Assembly: GCA_945923775.1 (NCBI GenBank)
Contig: CAMELR010000028.1
Location: forward strand, 1-35,068
DNA from: an uncultured Clostridia bacterium
GTDB lineage: Bacteria > Bacillota > Clostridia > Oscillospirales > Ruminococcaceae
Length of the DNA: 35,068 bases
Direction: 5' to 3'
The position numbers and the translations under genes are program-made. Numbering within the stretch: position 1 is the first letter of the stretch; each line of letters starts with the position of its first letter. This document shows, in pieces, positions 1 through 7,718 of the stretch. The notes beneath the pieces are model-generated. The model was not told where the DNA came from, did not search any database, and was given only the letters and a program-made list of their open reading frames with translations.

Positions 1-112
1 TCGTGATGGAAGCTATGTCCTTGCTTTCCATTAGTTTAAAAAGCGCGGTGCGTATCGCCTTTTTGGTGCGTATTACTCTTTTGTCGGAATTGTTGCGTGT
101 CATTACTGCCAT
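1..112 (-). CDS. TetR/AcrR-type transcriptional regulator, N-terminal part
   Basis: This is the first 37 codons of a gene that runs off the left edge on the minus strand. The translation starts MAVMTRNNSDKR and continues with RVIRTKKAIRTALFKLMESK and DIASIT, which has the look of helix 1 and the start of the helix-turn-helix in TetR-family DNA-binding domains (family resemblance judged by eye). The start at 112 is preceded by AGAAAGGGG about 8 bases upstream; a second in-frame ATG lies at 103. A consensus sigma-A promoter (188-160) sits upstream, with a palindrome over its -10 end. Regulators of this kind usually repress themselves and a neighbouring transporter or enzyme. The ligand-binding domain is outside the window, so the ligand and targets cannot be judged. 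Confidence 0.75.
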   Translation of the reverse strand, partial: MAVMTRNNSDKRVIRTKKAIRTALFKLMESKDIASIT

Positions 113-144
113 ATAATGACCCCTTTCTACACAAAATGTTGATT

Positions 145-160
145 TATTCACATGTGTATA
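145..160. promoter_or_regulatory. Palindromic candidate TetR operator
   Basis: The sequence has the form TAT-t-CACATGTG-t-ATA: a perfect 8-bp core with 3 more matched pairs on each flank. It touches the -10 box and covers the predicted transcription start of the divergent tetR-like gene, which is the usual place for an autoregulatory operator. That TetR binds it is inference. Confidence 0.45.
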
Positions 161-188
161 TTATATCCCAATTTACTATGTTTGTCAA
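160..188 (-). promoter_or_regulatory. Sigma-A promoter of the tetR-like gene
   Basis: On the minus strand there is TTGACA at 188-183, a 17-base spacer, and TATAAT at 165-160. Both hexamers are perfect consensus. The predicted transcript starts near 153 and leads to the ATG at 112. Confidence 0.8.
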
Positions 189-280
189 CATCATTAGTCA
201 TTTTGTGCAATTTAAGCTTATGTTTATATTTTATAACGGTTACTATGTTTTTGATATAAATGTACTGGGTTTTCGTGACA

Positions 281-309
281 TTGACAACAAAGAAATATGG
301 TGATATAAT
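281..309 (+). promoter_or_regulatory. Sigma-A promoter of the response-regulator gene
   Basis: TTGACA at 281-286, a 17-base spacer and TATAAT at 304-309, with TGA directly before the -10 (extended -10). It leads to the ATG at 343. Confidence 0.8.
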
Positions 310-342
310 ATAATAAAAGTACAAGTCAAGAAAGGACAGCTC

Positions 343-702
343 ATGGCAAAGATAATCATAACCGACGATGAACCTATGAACCGCAGAATGACTGAGTTCA
401 TGCTTACAAAGAACGGGTACGAAACAGTAAAGGCTGCTTCTGGAGAGGAGTGCCTCAGCCAACTTTCAGATGGAGCTGATCTTGTGCTTCTTGACGTAAT
501 GATGCCGGGGCTAAACGGATTTGAGACCCTGGAGCGCATACGCGGCGGAGGGATAACGATTCCGGTAATATTCCTTACAGCGGCGGAGGATAACGAAACT
601 CTGCATAAAGCGGAGGTACTTGGCGTTCCATGCGTCAGGAAGCCGTTCAGACCGGACGAGCTTCTGAGTGCAGTCCGCAATGCGATCGGCGCAGTTAAAT
701 AG
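343..702 (+). CDS. Stand-alone receiver-domain response regulator
   Basis: The 119-residue protein is a single CheY-like receiver domain with no output domain. The acidic pocket is D8-D9, the phosphoacceptor is D51 in LVLLDVMMPG, the switch Thr is T79 in FLTAAED, and the conserved Lys is K100 followed by P101. All residues needed for phosphorylation are present. The start follows AAAGGA with 7-8 bases spacing. It has its own promoter and a strong terminator, so it is a single-gene unit. No histidine kinase is nearby, so the partner is unknown. Single-domain regulators act by protein-protein contact (CheY, Spo0F type) or as phosphate sinks; which applies here cannot be told from the sequence. 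Confidence 0.88.
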   Translation: MAKIIITDDEPMNRRMTEFMLTKNGYETVKAASGEECLSQLSDGADLVLLDVMMPGLNGFETLERIRGGGITIPVIFLTAAEDNETLHKAEVLGVPCVRKPFRPDELLSAVRNAIGAVK

Positions 703-703
703 T

Positions 704-740
704 AAAATCGGGGCGTATTGAAATATCGCCCCGATTTTTT
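704..740 (+). terminator. Intrinsic terminator after the response regulator
   Basis: A 12-bp stem pairs AAAATCGGGGCG (704-715) with CGCCCCGATTTT (727-738) and runs into a T tract to 740. It follows the stop codon directly. Confidence 0.9.
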
Positions 741-771
741 GTAATTTCACACCAAAAAACTTCAAAACCTC

Positions 772-800
772 TTGACAAATTGGGCAATTTATATTAAAAT
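772..800 (+). promoter_or_regulatory. Sigma-A promoter of xylB
   Basis: TTGACA at 772-777, a 17-base spacer and TAAAAT at 795-800. The transcript would start near 807 and carry an 80-base leader. Confidence 0.75.
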
Positions 801-810
801 TGAAAAAGAA

Positions 811-820
811 TAAACGTTTA
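811..820. promoter_or_regulatory. LacI-family-like operator in the xylB leader
   Basis: A perfect palindrome, TAAACGTTTA, with a central CG lies 10 bases after the -10 box. LacI-family operators are typically even palindromes with a central CG, often with an AAACGTTT core. Its position at about +4 to +14 would block transcription initiation or early elongation. No LacI-type gene is in the window; XylR of the ROK family uses a different type of site. Confidence 0.5.
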
Positions 821-886
821 CATTGACGTTTTGAACTACGGTAAATGCTATACCGCAGATGATGTATTAATAAGGAGAACATAATC

Positions 887-2410
887 ATGGCTTACATTTT
901 AGGCGTTGACATCGGCACTTCAGGAACAAAAACGGTGCTTTTCTCGGAGGACGGTACCCCGGTAGCTTCCGCTACATATGAGTACCCGCTCTACACTCCG
1001 CAGAACGGCTACGCCGAGCAGGAGCCGCTCGACTGGTGGAACGCTTCCGTGAACGGAATCAAGGACGTTATTTCCCAGAGCAACGTCAGCGCTGACGATA
1101 TCAAAGGCGTTGGACTTTCCGGTCAGATGCACGGCCTGGTAATGCTCGACGCTGAAAACCAGCCTATCCGTAAGTCAATCATCTGGTGCGACCAGCGTAC
1201 CGCGAAGGAAGTCGTTGAGATCACCGATAAGGTCGGCGCAGACAGAATGATAGAGATCACAGCAAACCCGGCTATTACCGGATTCACCGCTGCAAAGATC
1301 ATGTGGGTCAAGAACAACGAGCCTCAGAATTACGAGAAGTGCAGGCATATCCTCCTTCCGAAGGATTACATACGCTTTATGCTTACCGGCGAGTTTGCAA
1401 CCGAGGTTTCCGACGCGAGCGGAATGCAGCTCCTTGACATTCCGAACCGCTGCTGGTCAGACGAGGTTCTGAACAAGCTTGGCATCGACAAGGCCCTGCT
1501 TGCTAAGGTATACGAATCTCCCGAGATCACCGGAACAATCACGGCAAAGGCTGCGGAGCTGACAGGTCTTAAGGTCGGAACTCCCGTAGTCGGCGGCGCC
1601 GGCGACAATGCGGCCGCTGCGGTCGGCACCGGCGTAGTCGAGGACGGCAAGGCGTTTACTACTATCGGTTCTTCCGGCGTTGTATTTGCTCATACCTCTG
1701 ATATTTCCATTGATAAGAAGGGCAGAGTACACACTTTCTGCTGTGCAGTTCCTGGCTGCTGGCATGTAATGGGCGTTACACAGTCCGCTGGACTGTCCCT
1801 CAAGTGGTTCAGAGACAATTTTGCATGGTCTGAAATGGAGACCGCGCTTTCTATGGGCGTTGATCCCTACTACCTCATGGATAAGGAAGCGGGAAGCGTT
1901 CCAATCGGAGCAAACCGCCTGCTGTACATGCCTTACCTCAACGGTGAGAGAACTCCTCACCTCGACCCTAATGCCCGCGGCGTATTCTTCGGACTTTCCA
2001 CCATGCACAAGAAGAAGGAAATGCTCCGTGCTGTAATGGAGGGCGTATCCTACTCCCTGCGCGACTGCGTTGAAGTTATGCGCGAGATGAACATTAACGT
2101 AAGCGATATGATGGCTTGCGGCGGCGGCGGAACTTCTCCGCTGTGGCGTCAGATGCTGGCTGACCTTTACGGCTGCCAGGTCAAGACCACTCAGAACAAG
2201 GAAGGTCCCGCGCTTGGCGTAGCGCTTCTTGCGGCGGTCGGCGCAGGTATTTATAAGAGTGTTCCCGAGGCGTGCCGCGCAGTCATTAAGCCTGAGAAGA
2301 TACAGGAGCCTATCGCGGAAAACACCGCTGAATACGAAAAGGTATATGCAATGTACCGCAAGCTCTACCCGGCAATGAAGCAGTCCTTTGCTGAACTTGC
2401 ACAGATGTAA
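887..2410 (+). CDS. xylB: Xylulokinase
   Basis: This FGGY-family sugar kinase phosphorylates D-xylulose with ATP to D-xylulose 5-phosphate, which enters the pentose phosphate pathway. The 507 residues match the family (E. coli XylB has 484). The N-terminal phosphate-binding motif is GVDIGTSGTK (about 6-15), the xylulose-binding GQMHG is at 79-83, WCDQRT is near 101-106, the catalytic Asp is D240 in GAGDNAAAA, and the C-terminal FGGY half carries GGGGTSPLWRQ. The ATG follows AAGGAG with 9 bases spacing. It is flanked by its own promoter/operator and a terminator, so it seems to be monocistronic; xylose isomerase (xylA) is not in the window. The MH pair in GQMHG favours xylulokinase over ribulokinase or glycerol kinase. 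Confidence 0.93.
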   Translation: MAYILGVDIGTSGTKTVLFSEDGTPVASATYEYPLYTPQNGYAEQEPLDWWNASVNGIKDVISQSNVSADDIKGVGLSGQMHGLVMLDAENQPIRKSIIWCDQRTAKEVVEITDKVGADRMIEITANPAITGFTAAKIMWVKNNEPQNYEKCRHILLPKDYIRFMLTGEFATEVSDASGMQLLDIPNRCWSDEVLNKLGIDKALLAKVYESPEITGTITAKAAELTGLKVGTPVVGGAGDNAAAAVGTGVVEDGKAFTTIGSSGVVFAHTSDISIDKKGRVHTFCCAVPGCWHVMGVTQSAGLSLKWFRDNFAWSEMETALSMGVDPYYLMDKEAGSVPIGANRLLYMPYLNGERTPHLDPNARGVFFGLSTMHKKKEMLRAVMEGVSYSLRDCVEVMREMNINVSDMMACGGGGTSPLWRQMLADLYGCQVKTTQNKEGPALGVALLAAVGAGIYKSVPEACRAVIKPEKIQEPIAENTAEYEKVYAMYRKLYPAMKQSFAELAQM

Positions 2411-2420
2411 TAGTGACATT

Positions 2421-2459
2421 AAAATGCCTCCTGAGTGCTGGTCATTTGGGAGGCATTTT
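2421..2459 (+). terminator. Intrinsic terminator after xylB
   Basis: AAAATGCCTCC (2421-2431) pairs with GGAGGCATTTT (2449-2459), an 11-bp stem ending in T residues, 10 bases after the stop. Confidence 0.85.
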
Positions 2460-2465
2460 CAGAAT

Positions 2466-2494
2466 AAAATCCAGGAACACGCGGATTTTGTTTT
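2466..2494 (+). terminator. Second, weaker terminator-like hairpin
   Basis: AAAATCC (2466-2472) pairs with GGATTTT (2483-2489) and is followed by GTTTTG. It may back up the xylB terminator. I see no convincing promoter between here and 2549. Confidence 0.4.
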
Positions 2495-2548
2495 GTTCTG
2501 CGTTTCCCCAGATATAAGCAGCACGAATAATTAATGCGGAGGTACCAA

Positions 2549-3853
2549 ATGTTTTGTGAAGAATGCGGTAAAAAACTCATCAGACCCCAGGCATTGTACT
2601 GCCCCTACTGCGGCCATAAAGTGAATCACGAACCTGCTGTAAATGCAGCTCAGCCGGTACAGAGCACTGCTCCGGCTCCTCAGACAGTATCTCCTGAATC
2701 AGAAGCGCAGGCAATACCCACCGCTGTTTTAATGCCAGTTTCTGAATCTCCAATTGAATCCATGCCTGAGTTACAGCCTGCAATTCCTGAGCCAGTCGAG
2801 GAAGCCCCAGCGGAGGAAGTTCCGTCAGCGCCCGAAATTCCGGAGCCGGAAGCTCCTGCCGAGCCAATGCCGGAGTTAGATCCGGTAGTTCCCGAGCCAG
2901 TCGAGGAAGCCCCAGTGGAGGAAGCTCCGTCAGTGCTTGAAATCCCAGAGCCGGAAGCTCACGCCGAGCCAATGCAGGAGTTAGATCCGGTAGTTCCCGA
3001 GCCAGTCGAAGAAGCGCCAGCGGAGGAAGCTCCGTCAGCACTCGATACTCCGGAGCCGGAAGCTCACGCCGAGCACATGCTGGAGTTAGAGCCTGCAGTT
3101 CCCGAGCCAGTTGAAGAAGCGGCAGCGGAAGAAGTGCCGTCAACGCTCGAAATTCCGGAGCCGGAAGTTCCCGCCGAGCCAATGCCGGAGTTAGAGCCTG
3201 TAGTTTCTCAGCCAATCGAAGAAGCACCAGCGGAAGACGTTCCGTCAGCACCCGAAATTCCGGAGCCGGAAGCTCCTGCCGAGCACATGCCGGAGTTAGA
3301 GCCGGTAGTTCCCGAGCCAGTTGAAGAAGCGGCAGCGGAGGAAGTTCCTTCAGCGCCTGAAATTCCGGAGCCGGAAGCTCCTGCTGACCCCTTTGCGGTT
3401 CAGTCGGAGGAACCGGAAGATTCCATGCAGGAAATGCAGCCGTTTGAGCCTGAGTTCACAGTACTTCCTGCCCCTGATGCTGAGACCACTGAGGAACCGA
3501 ACATTCCCAAGCCTGTAGTGACAGACGAACCGTCACACCAGCAGGTACATACAGAGTCCGAAAAGTCTCCGGAGCCTGCAAAAGAGGAGCCAGAAGAGGA
3601 AGAGTATATTTCGACTGCAAGCGCCTTTACCTCCTTCGAGTTGGAGGAGATACAGCGCAATCTGAAGAAGAAAATAACTCCCGAGCCGCTGTTCGACAAG
3701 GAGAAACTCGCGGCTGAGCTTTACAATAATCTGTATGAAAACCTGTACGAAAATCTCCGCGAAAACATAAAACGCGAGATTCTCAAGGAACTAGAGGAAG
3801 AGAGGAAGAATTCAGCTTCCGAAAAGAAGCCGGGATTTTTCAAGAGACATTGA
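2549..3853 (+). CDS. Zinc-ribbon protein with Pro/Glu-rich tandem repeats
   Basis: The 434-residue protein begins with a zinc ribbon, with Cys pairs CEEC (3-6) and CPYC (18-21), of the kind found at the N-terminus of many uncharacterised Firmicutes proteins. A Pro/Glu/Ala-rich region follows with six tandem 35-residue repeats (about 72-281; typical core PEPVEEAPAEEVPS and EIPEPEAPAE). The C-terminal part (about 355-425) is charged and rich in Leu/Glu/Lys, probably a coiled coil (LYENLYENLRENIKREILKE), ending KKPGFFKRH. There is no signal peptide or membrane segment. I chose the ATG at 2549 because CGGAGG (2537-2542) lies 6 bases upstream; an in-frame ATG at 2534 lies before that site. The stop is 12 bases from the aldo/keto reductase start. 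Function unknown; the repeats look like an extended, acidic spacer between two binding modules. Confidence 0.82.
   Translation: MFCEECGKKLIRPQALYCPYCGHKVNHEPAVNAAQPVQSTAPAPQTVSPESEAQAIPTAVLMPVSESPIESMPELQPAIPEPVEEAPAEEVPSAPEIPEPEAPAEPMPELDPVVPEPVEEAPVEEAPSVLEIPEPEAHAEPMQELDPVVPEPVEEAPAEEAPSALDTPEPEAHAEHMLELEPAVPEPVEEAAAEEVPSTLEIPEPEVPAEPMPELEPVVSQPIEEAPAEDVPSAPEIPEPEAPAEHMPELEPVVPEPVEEAAAEEVPSAPEIPEPEAPADPFAVQSEEPEDSMQEMQPFEPEFTVLPAPDAETTEEPNIPKPVVTDEPSHQQVHTESEKSPEPAKEEPEEEEYISTASAFTSFELEEIQRNLKKKITPEPLFDKEKLAAELYNNLYENLYENLRENIKREILKELEEERKNSASEKKPGFFKRH
2761..3390 (+). repeat. Six in-frame tandem repeats of 105 bp
   Basis: The anchor GCCAG or GCCAA recurs at 2791, 2896, 3001, 3106, 3211 and 3316, exactly 105 bases apart. 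Each unit encodes 35 residues. Copies differ mainly by single-base changes and the reading frame is kept; copy 1 is the most diverged at its start. Confidence 0.9.
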
Positions 3854-3865
3854 CACGGAGGAAAA

Positions 3866-4861
3866 ATGTATACACCAAACGAACATCGCTACGAAAAAAT
3901 GGTATATAACCGCTGCGGAAAGAGCGGTCTGAAGCTCCCGGCGGTATCGCTGGGAATCTGGCAGAATTTTGGCTATAAGGACAGCTTCGATAATATGGAG
4001 GAGATGGTGCATACTGCATTCGATCTCGGAATAACCCACATCGACGCTGCCAATAATTACGGAAATCCATACAATGGCTCCGCCGAGGAGAATCTCGGAA
4101 AAATACTTGACCGTGGAATGCGGCAGTTCCGTGATGAGCTTGTAATCTCCACCAAGGCGGGCTACGAAATGTGGGACGGTCCATACGGCGACCGCAACGG
4201 TTCGAGAAAGTACCTTACGGCGTCGCTGGATCAGTCACTGAAACGTATGAAACTCGACTATGTCGACATATACTATCATCATATCTTCGACCCCAGCACT
4301 CCGCTTGAGGAAACAGCACTCGCGCTCGACAATGCGGTAAGGCAGGGAAAGGCTCTGTATGTCGGGATCTCAAACTACAACAAGGCTCAGACAGCCGAAA
4401 TAATGGCGATTTTCAAGGAGCTTCATACGCCTTTCATCGTGAATCAGCCGAGCTATTCAATGCTCAACCGCTGGATTGAATCAGACGGCCTGCGTGATTT
4501 CGCGGCGGAGCAGGGAATAGGACTGTGCGTGTTTTCCCCGCTTTATCAGGGACTGCTTACAGACCGCTATCTGAACGGAATTCCTGCGGATTCCCGAATC
4601 GGAAAGGGCAGGACCTGGATCAAAAACGAACTCACCGACCAGAGGCTCTCTCAGCTTCGCAAACTCAATGATATCGCCGCCTCACGCGGGCAGAAGCTCT
4701 CGCAGATGGCGCTTTCATGGGTGCTCCGGGAGGGGAAGGTCACTACAGTGCTGATCGGTGCTTCACGTCCCGAACAGATAAAGGAAAATGTGGAAGCCGT
4801 ATACAAGCTGGACTTCACACAGACGGAACTTTCCGCGATAGAAGCAATTCTTTCAGAATAA
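3866..4861 (+). CDS. Aldo/keto reductase of the YghZ / glyceraldehyde 3-phosphate reductase type
   Basis: The 331-residue TIM-barrel oxidoreductase uses NADPH to reduce aldehydes or ketones. The N-terminus (YEKMVYNRCGKSGLKLPAVS, then LGIWQNFG) resembles E. coli YghZ (L-glyceraldehyde 3-phosphate and methylglyoxal reductase; related to Kv-beta subunits). The catalytic tetrad is visible: D60 (HIDAANNYG), Y65, K97 (STKAGYE) and H139 (DIYYHHIFD). The C-terminal cofactor segment has IGASRPEQIKENV. The start follows CGGAGG and lies 12 bases after the zinc-ribbon gene, so they are probably co-transcribed. The substrate is inferred from similarity; detoxifying a sugar-derived aldehyde would fit. No clear terminator separates it from the hom promoter. 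Confidence 0.87.
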   Translation: MYTPNEHRYEKMVYNRCGKSGLKLPAVSLGIWQNFGYKDSFDNMEEMVHTAFDLGITHIDAANNYGNPYNGSAEENLGKILDRGMRQFRDELVISTKAGYEMWDGPYGDRNGSRKYLTASLDQSLKRMKLDYVDIYYHHIFDPSTPLEETALALDNAVRQGKALYVGISNYNKAQTAEIMAIFKELHTPFIVNQPSYSMLNRWIESDGLRDFAAEQGIGLCVFSPLYQGLLTDRYLNGIPADSRIGKGRTWIKNELTDQRLSQLRKLNDIAASRGQKLSQMALSWVLREGKVTTVLIGASRPEQIKENVEAVYKLDFTQTELSAIEAILSE

Positions 4862-4896
4862 CTACACAGAAAAATTACAAGCCTTTAAAAAACTAC

Positions 4897-4925
4897 TTGC
4901 AAATATCATTGAATTGTGATATAAT
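4897..4925 (+). promoter_or_regulatory. Sigma-A promoter of hom
   Basis: TTGCAA at 4897-4902, a 17-base spacer and TATAAT at 4920-4925, with TGA before the -10 (extended). It predicts a transcript start near 4932 and a leader of about 190 bases. Confidence 0.8.
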
Positions 4926-4931
4926 ATACAG

Positions 4932-5125
4932 GATAATAAGCGGAGCCATGCTTAAAAGCTGAAAGATGTCACACCCCACGGTCACGCGGGACTGACGCAT
5001 ATCCCCACGGCTGAGCCAATCTCCGCAGAAAAACACCTGAACACGCCCGGTCATAGGCGGCGAATGCTCACTCCGCCGGTGCAGATGTTCATACGGCGGC
5101 GCCGTATAATGAAAGGAAGTAGATT
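4932..5125 (+). promoter_or_regulatory. Long structured leader of hom, unidentified
   Basis: The leader can form several helices. GCGGAG (4940-4945) pairs with CTCCGC (5021-5026) or, alternatively, with CTCCGC at 5071-5076. TGAACA (5038-5043) pairs with TGTTCA (5086-5091). GGCGG (5056-5060) pairs with CCGCC (5073-5077). ATACGGC-GGC-GCCGTAT (5091-5107) ends 3-4 bases before the Shine-Dalgarno AAAGGAAG. The octamer CCCCACGG occurs twice (4974-4981 and 5003-5010). There is no T-rich terminator, so control would be on translation or by RNA stability. I do not recognise SAM, lysine, T-box or other common classes. An unassigned cis-regulatory RNA is the best description. Confidence 0.5.
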
Positions 5126-6367
5126 ATGGCTAAGATCGCGGTTCTGGGCTACGGTGTAGTAGGCTCAGGTACAGTAGAGGTTTTCTATAAGAACAAGGAA
5201 AGCCTTGAGAAGAAGGCTGGGCAGGAAATGGACATCAAGTATATTCTCGATGTCCGTGATTTTAATGACAGCCCCTACAAGGACAAATTCGTCAAGGATT
5301 TCAATGTTATACTCAATGACCCTGAGGTCACAGTTGTAGCCGAGGTCATCGGCGGTCTCAAGCCGTCCTACGACTTCGTTAAGTCCTCGCTTGAAGCAGG
5401 CAAGAGCGTAGTAACCTCCAACAAGGAGCTTGTTGCGGCTAAGGGCGCGGAGCTTCTCGCCATTGCAAAGGAAAAGAATGTAAACTTCTTCTTTGAAGCG
5501 AGCGTAGGCGGCGGAATCCCCATTATCAAGCCCCTTCACGCGTGCCTTTCCGCAAACGAGATCGACGAGATCGCTGGTATCCTGAATGGTACGACCAACT
5601 TTATCCTCACAAAGATGATCCGCGACGGCATGGACTTTGAGAAGGCTCTCAAGATCGCGCAGGAGCTGGGTTACGCAGAGCGTAATCCGTCCGCTGACGT
5701 TGACGGCCACGACGCATGCCGCAAGATATGCATTCTGGCTTCCCTCGCATTTGGCAAGCATGTTTACCCCGAGAGCGTACACACCGAGGGTATCACAAAG
5801 ATAACTCTCGAGGACGTTGAGTACTGCGACAGCGCTGACTGCAAGATCAAGCTCATCGGCTGTGCTAAGCGCGAAGAGGGCGGCAAGATCTCGATCGGCG
5901 TTTTCCCGGCGGTTATCAAGGACGAGAGCCAGCTCGCAGGCGTTAACGACGTATTCAACGCTATCCTGGTTCGCGGCGACGCTACCGGCGATGTTGTATT
6001 CTATGGCAAGGGCGCTGGTAAGCTCCCGACCGCAAGCGCAGTTGTTGCGGATATCGTTTCCGCAGTAAAGCACTCCGGTACAAGTAAGTCCCTCACATGG
6101 GCTGACAGCGCTCAGGACTTCATAAAGGATTTCAGCGACTTCACAAGCGCAAGCTATATCAGACTGGCTTCCAAGAACGTGGAAGTTACCAAGGCAGTTG
6201 TCAAGGCGCTCTTCGGCGATGTTACATACCTTTCCAGAAAGAACCAGCCCGAGAACGAGCTTGCGTTCGTTACCGGCGTTATGACTGAAAAGGCTACTAC
6301 TGACGCAATCGCGAAGCTTTCCGACAGCGCAGAGCTTCTCGGAAGGATCCGCGTTCTGGATTACTGA
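5126..6367 (+). CDS. hom: Homoserine dehydrogenase
   Basis: It reduces L-aspartate 4-semialdehyde to L-homoserine with NAD(P)H, the branch point to threonine and methionine. The 413-residue protein has the Rossmann motif GYGVVGSG (8-15), the substrate loop [28 protein letters not shown], and the catalytic D196 and K200 in the DGHDACRKI segment. The C-terminal 70 residues have the length and pattern of an ACT domain, so feedback control (usually by threonine) is likely. The start follows GAAAGGAAG with 6 bases spacing. It sits alone behind its own promoter and a long leader, with no thrB, thrC or lysC nearby. A possible weak continuation into pyrH (46-base gap, no terminator seen) remains open. 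Confidence 0.95.
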   Translation: MAKIAVLGYGVVGSGTVEVFYKNKESLEKKAGQEMDIKYILDVRDFNDSPYKDKFVKDFNVILNDPEVTVVAEVIGGLKPSYDFVKSSLEAGKSVVTSNKELVAAKGAELLAIAKEKNVNFFFEASVGGGIPIIKPLHACLSANEIDEIAGILNGTTNFILTKMIRDGMDFEKALKIAQELGYAERNPSADVDGHDACRKICILASLAFGKHVYPESVHTEGITKITLEDVEYCDSADCKIKLIGCAKREEGGKISIGVFPAVIKDESQLAGVNDVFNAILVRGDATGDVVFYGKGAGKLPTASAVVADIVSAVKHSGTSKSLTWADSAQDFIKDFSDFTSASYIRLASKNVEVTKAVVKALFGDVTYLSRKNQPENELAFVTGVMTEKATTDAIAKLSDSAELLGRIRVLDY

Positions 6368-6413
6368 TATTTCAGCTAATAACGCATTAATACAAATTTT
6401 GGAGGCAACATAT

Positions 6414-7142
6414 ATGGAATCAGGAACTCCTAAGTATAAGCGAGTACTGCTGAAGCTCAGCGGCGAAGCGCTTTCCGGAGATAAGGGCAGCGGGCTTGAT
6501 ATCCCGACCATTGAAAACATATGCAAGAGCATAAAGAAGTGCGCTGACGCTGGCGCTCAGATCGGCATAGTTGTCGGCGGCGGCAATTTCTGGCGCGGAA
6601 GAAGCTCCGAGGGCATGGACAGAGCGCGTGCAGACCATATCGGCATGCTCGCCACTGCAATGAACGCCCTCGCTGTAGCCGATGTGCTCGAAAAGCTCGG
6701 CTGCGAGGTCAGAGTTCAGACTGCCATTACAATGCAGCAGGTCGCTGAGCCGTTTATTCTCGGCAAGGCTATCCGCCACCTTGAAAAGGGCAGGGTAGTT
6801 ATATTCGGCTGCGGAACCGGCAACCCGTTCTTCTCGACTGACAGCGCGGCTTCGCTCCGTGCGGCGGAACTCAACGCTGATATCCTTCTGAAGGCGACTA
6901 TGGTAGACGGTATCTACGACAAGGATCCCAAGAAGTTCCCCGATGCAGTTAAGTATGACGTGATCACACATCACGATATACTTGTGAAGAAGCTCCAGGT
7001 AATGGACAGCGCAGCGGCTGCAATCTGCACCGAAAATAACATTCCGATAATCGTATTTGATCTTAACCGTCCCGACAACATCTATGACGCGGTAATGGGC
7101 GAGACTGTCGGAACGCTCGTTACAAAACATAAGCCCCAGTAA
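6414..7142 (+). CDS. pyrH: Uridylate (UMP) kinase
   Basis: It phosphorylates UMP to UDP with ATP, the committed step from pyrimidine synthesis to UTP and CTP; the bacterial enzyme is a hexamer of the amino-acid-kinase fold. The N-terminus [12 protein letters not shown], then [32 protein letters not shown] and [10 protein letters not shown] are family hallmarks. I start at the ATG at 6414, 8 bases after GGAGG (6401-6405), giving 242 residues; the in-frame TTG at 6399 would lie before the ribosome-binding site. It is the first gene of the run to polC. No sigma-A promoter is obvious in the 46 bases after hom. Confidence 0.95.
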   Translation: MESGTPKYKRVLLKLSGEALSGDKGSGLDIPTIENICKSIKKCADAGAQIGIVVGGGNFWRGRSSEGMDRARADHIGMLATAMNALAVADVLEKLGCEVRVQTAITMQQVAEPFILGKAIRHLEKGRVVIFGCGTGNPFFSTDSAASLRAAELNADILLKATMVDGIYDKDPKKFPDAVKYDVITHHDILVKKLQVMDSAAAAICTENNIPIIVFDLNRPDNIYDAVMGETVGTLVTKHKPQ

Positions 7143-7163
7143 TATCACGAAAGAGGTGCCATA

Positions 7164-7718
7164 ATGAAAGAGATACTCGACATTACAAAGGAAAAGATGG
7201 GCAAGTGCGTAAACGCGCTTGAAAGCGAGCTTGCAACTATCCGCGCAGGCAGAGCGAACCCCAGCGTACTTGACAGAATCACCGTAGATTATTACGGCTG
7301 CCCGACTCCTGTTAACCAGATGGCGTCTATTTCTGTATCCGAGGCTAGAATACTTGTTGTTCAGCCGTTCGACGCTTCTACTCTGAAGTCCATCGAGAAG
7401 GCTATCCAGGCAAGCGACCTGGGTATCAACCCCACCAACGACGGCAGAGTTCTTCGTATCGCATTCCCGCAGCTTACCGAGGACCGCAGAAAGGAACTCT
7501 GCAAGCAGGTAAGCAAGATCTGCGAGGAGAGCAAGGTCGCAGTCCGCAACGTACGCCGCGATGCTCTCGATAAGCTCAAGGCAAAGAAGAAGAACAGCGA
7601 GATCACCGAGGACGACCTCAAGGAAGCTGAGAAGAACGTTCAGAAGATCACCGACAAGTATATCGAGACAATCGACGCTGTCGGCGCTGACAAGGACAAG
7701 GAGATCATGTCTATCTGA
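7164..7718 (+). CDS. frr: Ribosome recycling factor
   Basis: Together with EF-G it splits the post-termination ribosome complex. The 184 residues equal the usual 185-residue length. The three-helix-bundle signatures ATIRAGRANPSVLDRI, VDYYGCPTPVNQMAS and EDRRKELCKQV are clear, with the helical C-terminus EAEKNVQKITDKYIETID. The start follows AAAGAGGTG. Its TGA overlaps the uppS ATG by one base (TGATG), so uppS is translationally coupled. Confidence 0.96.
   Translation: MKEILDITKEKMGKCVNALESELATIRAGRANPSVLDRITVDYYGCPTPVNQMASISVSEARILVVQPFDASTLKSIEKAIQASDLGINPTNDGRVLRIAFPQLTEDRRKELCKQVSKICEESKVAVRNVRRDALDKLKAKKKNSEITEDDLKEAEKNVQKITDKYIETIDAVGADKDKEIMSI

Noticed and set aside
2580-3251. A repetitive 223-codon minus-strand frame
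   Set aside because: It is the reverse strand of the 105-bp repeats, whose length (a multiple of three) keeps any stop-free frame open.
4948-4995. Tiny leader peptides before hom (MLKS at 4948 and MSHPTVTRD at 4966)
   Set aside because: The first has a Shine-Dalgarno only 2 bases from ATG and the second has none. There is no run of threonine, methionine or isoleucine codons and no terminator, so classical attenuation is not supported.
5165-6532. A 455-codon minus-strand open frame opposite hom
   Set aside because: It lies across hom and the start of pyrH, with no family motif or start signal; it is a shadow of codon usage.
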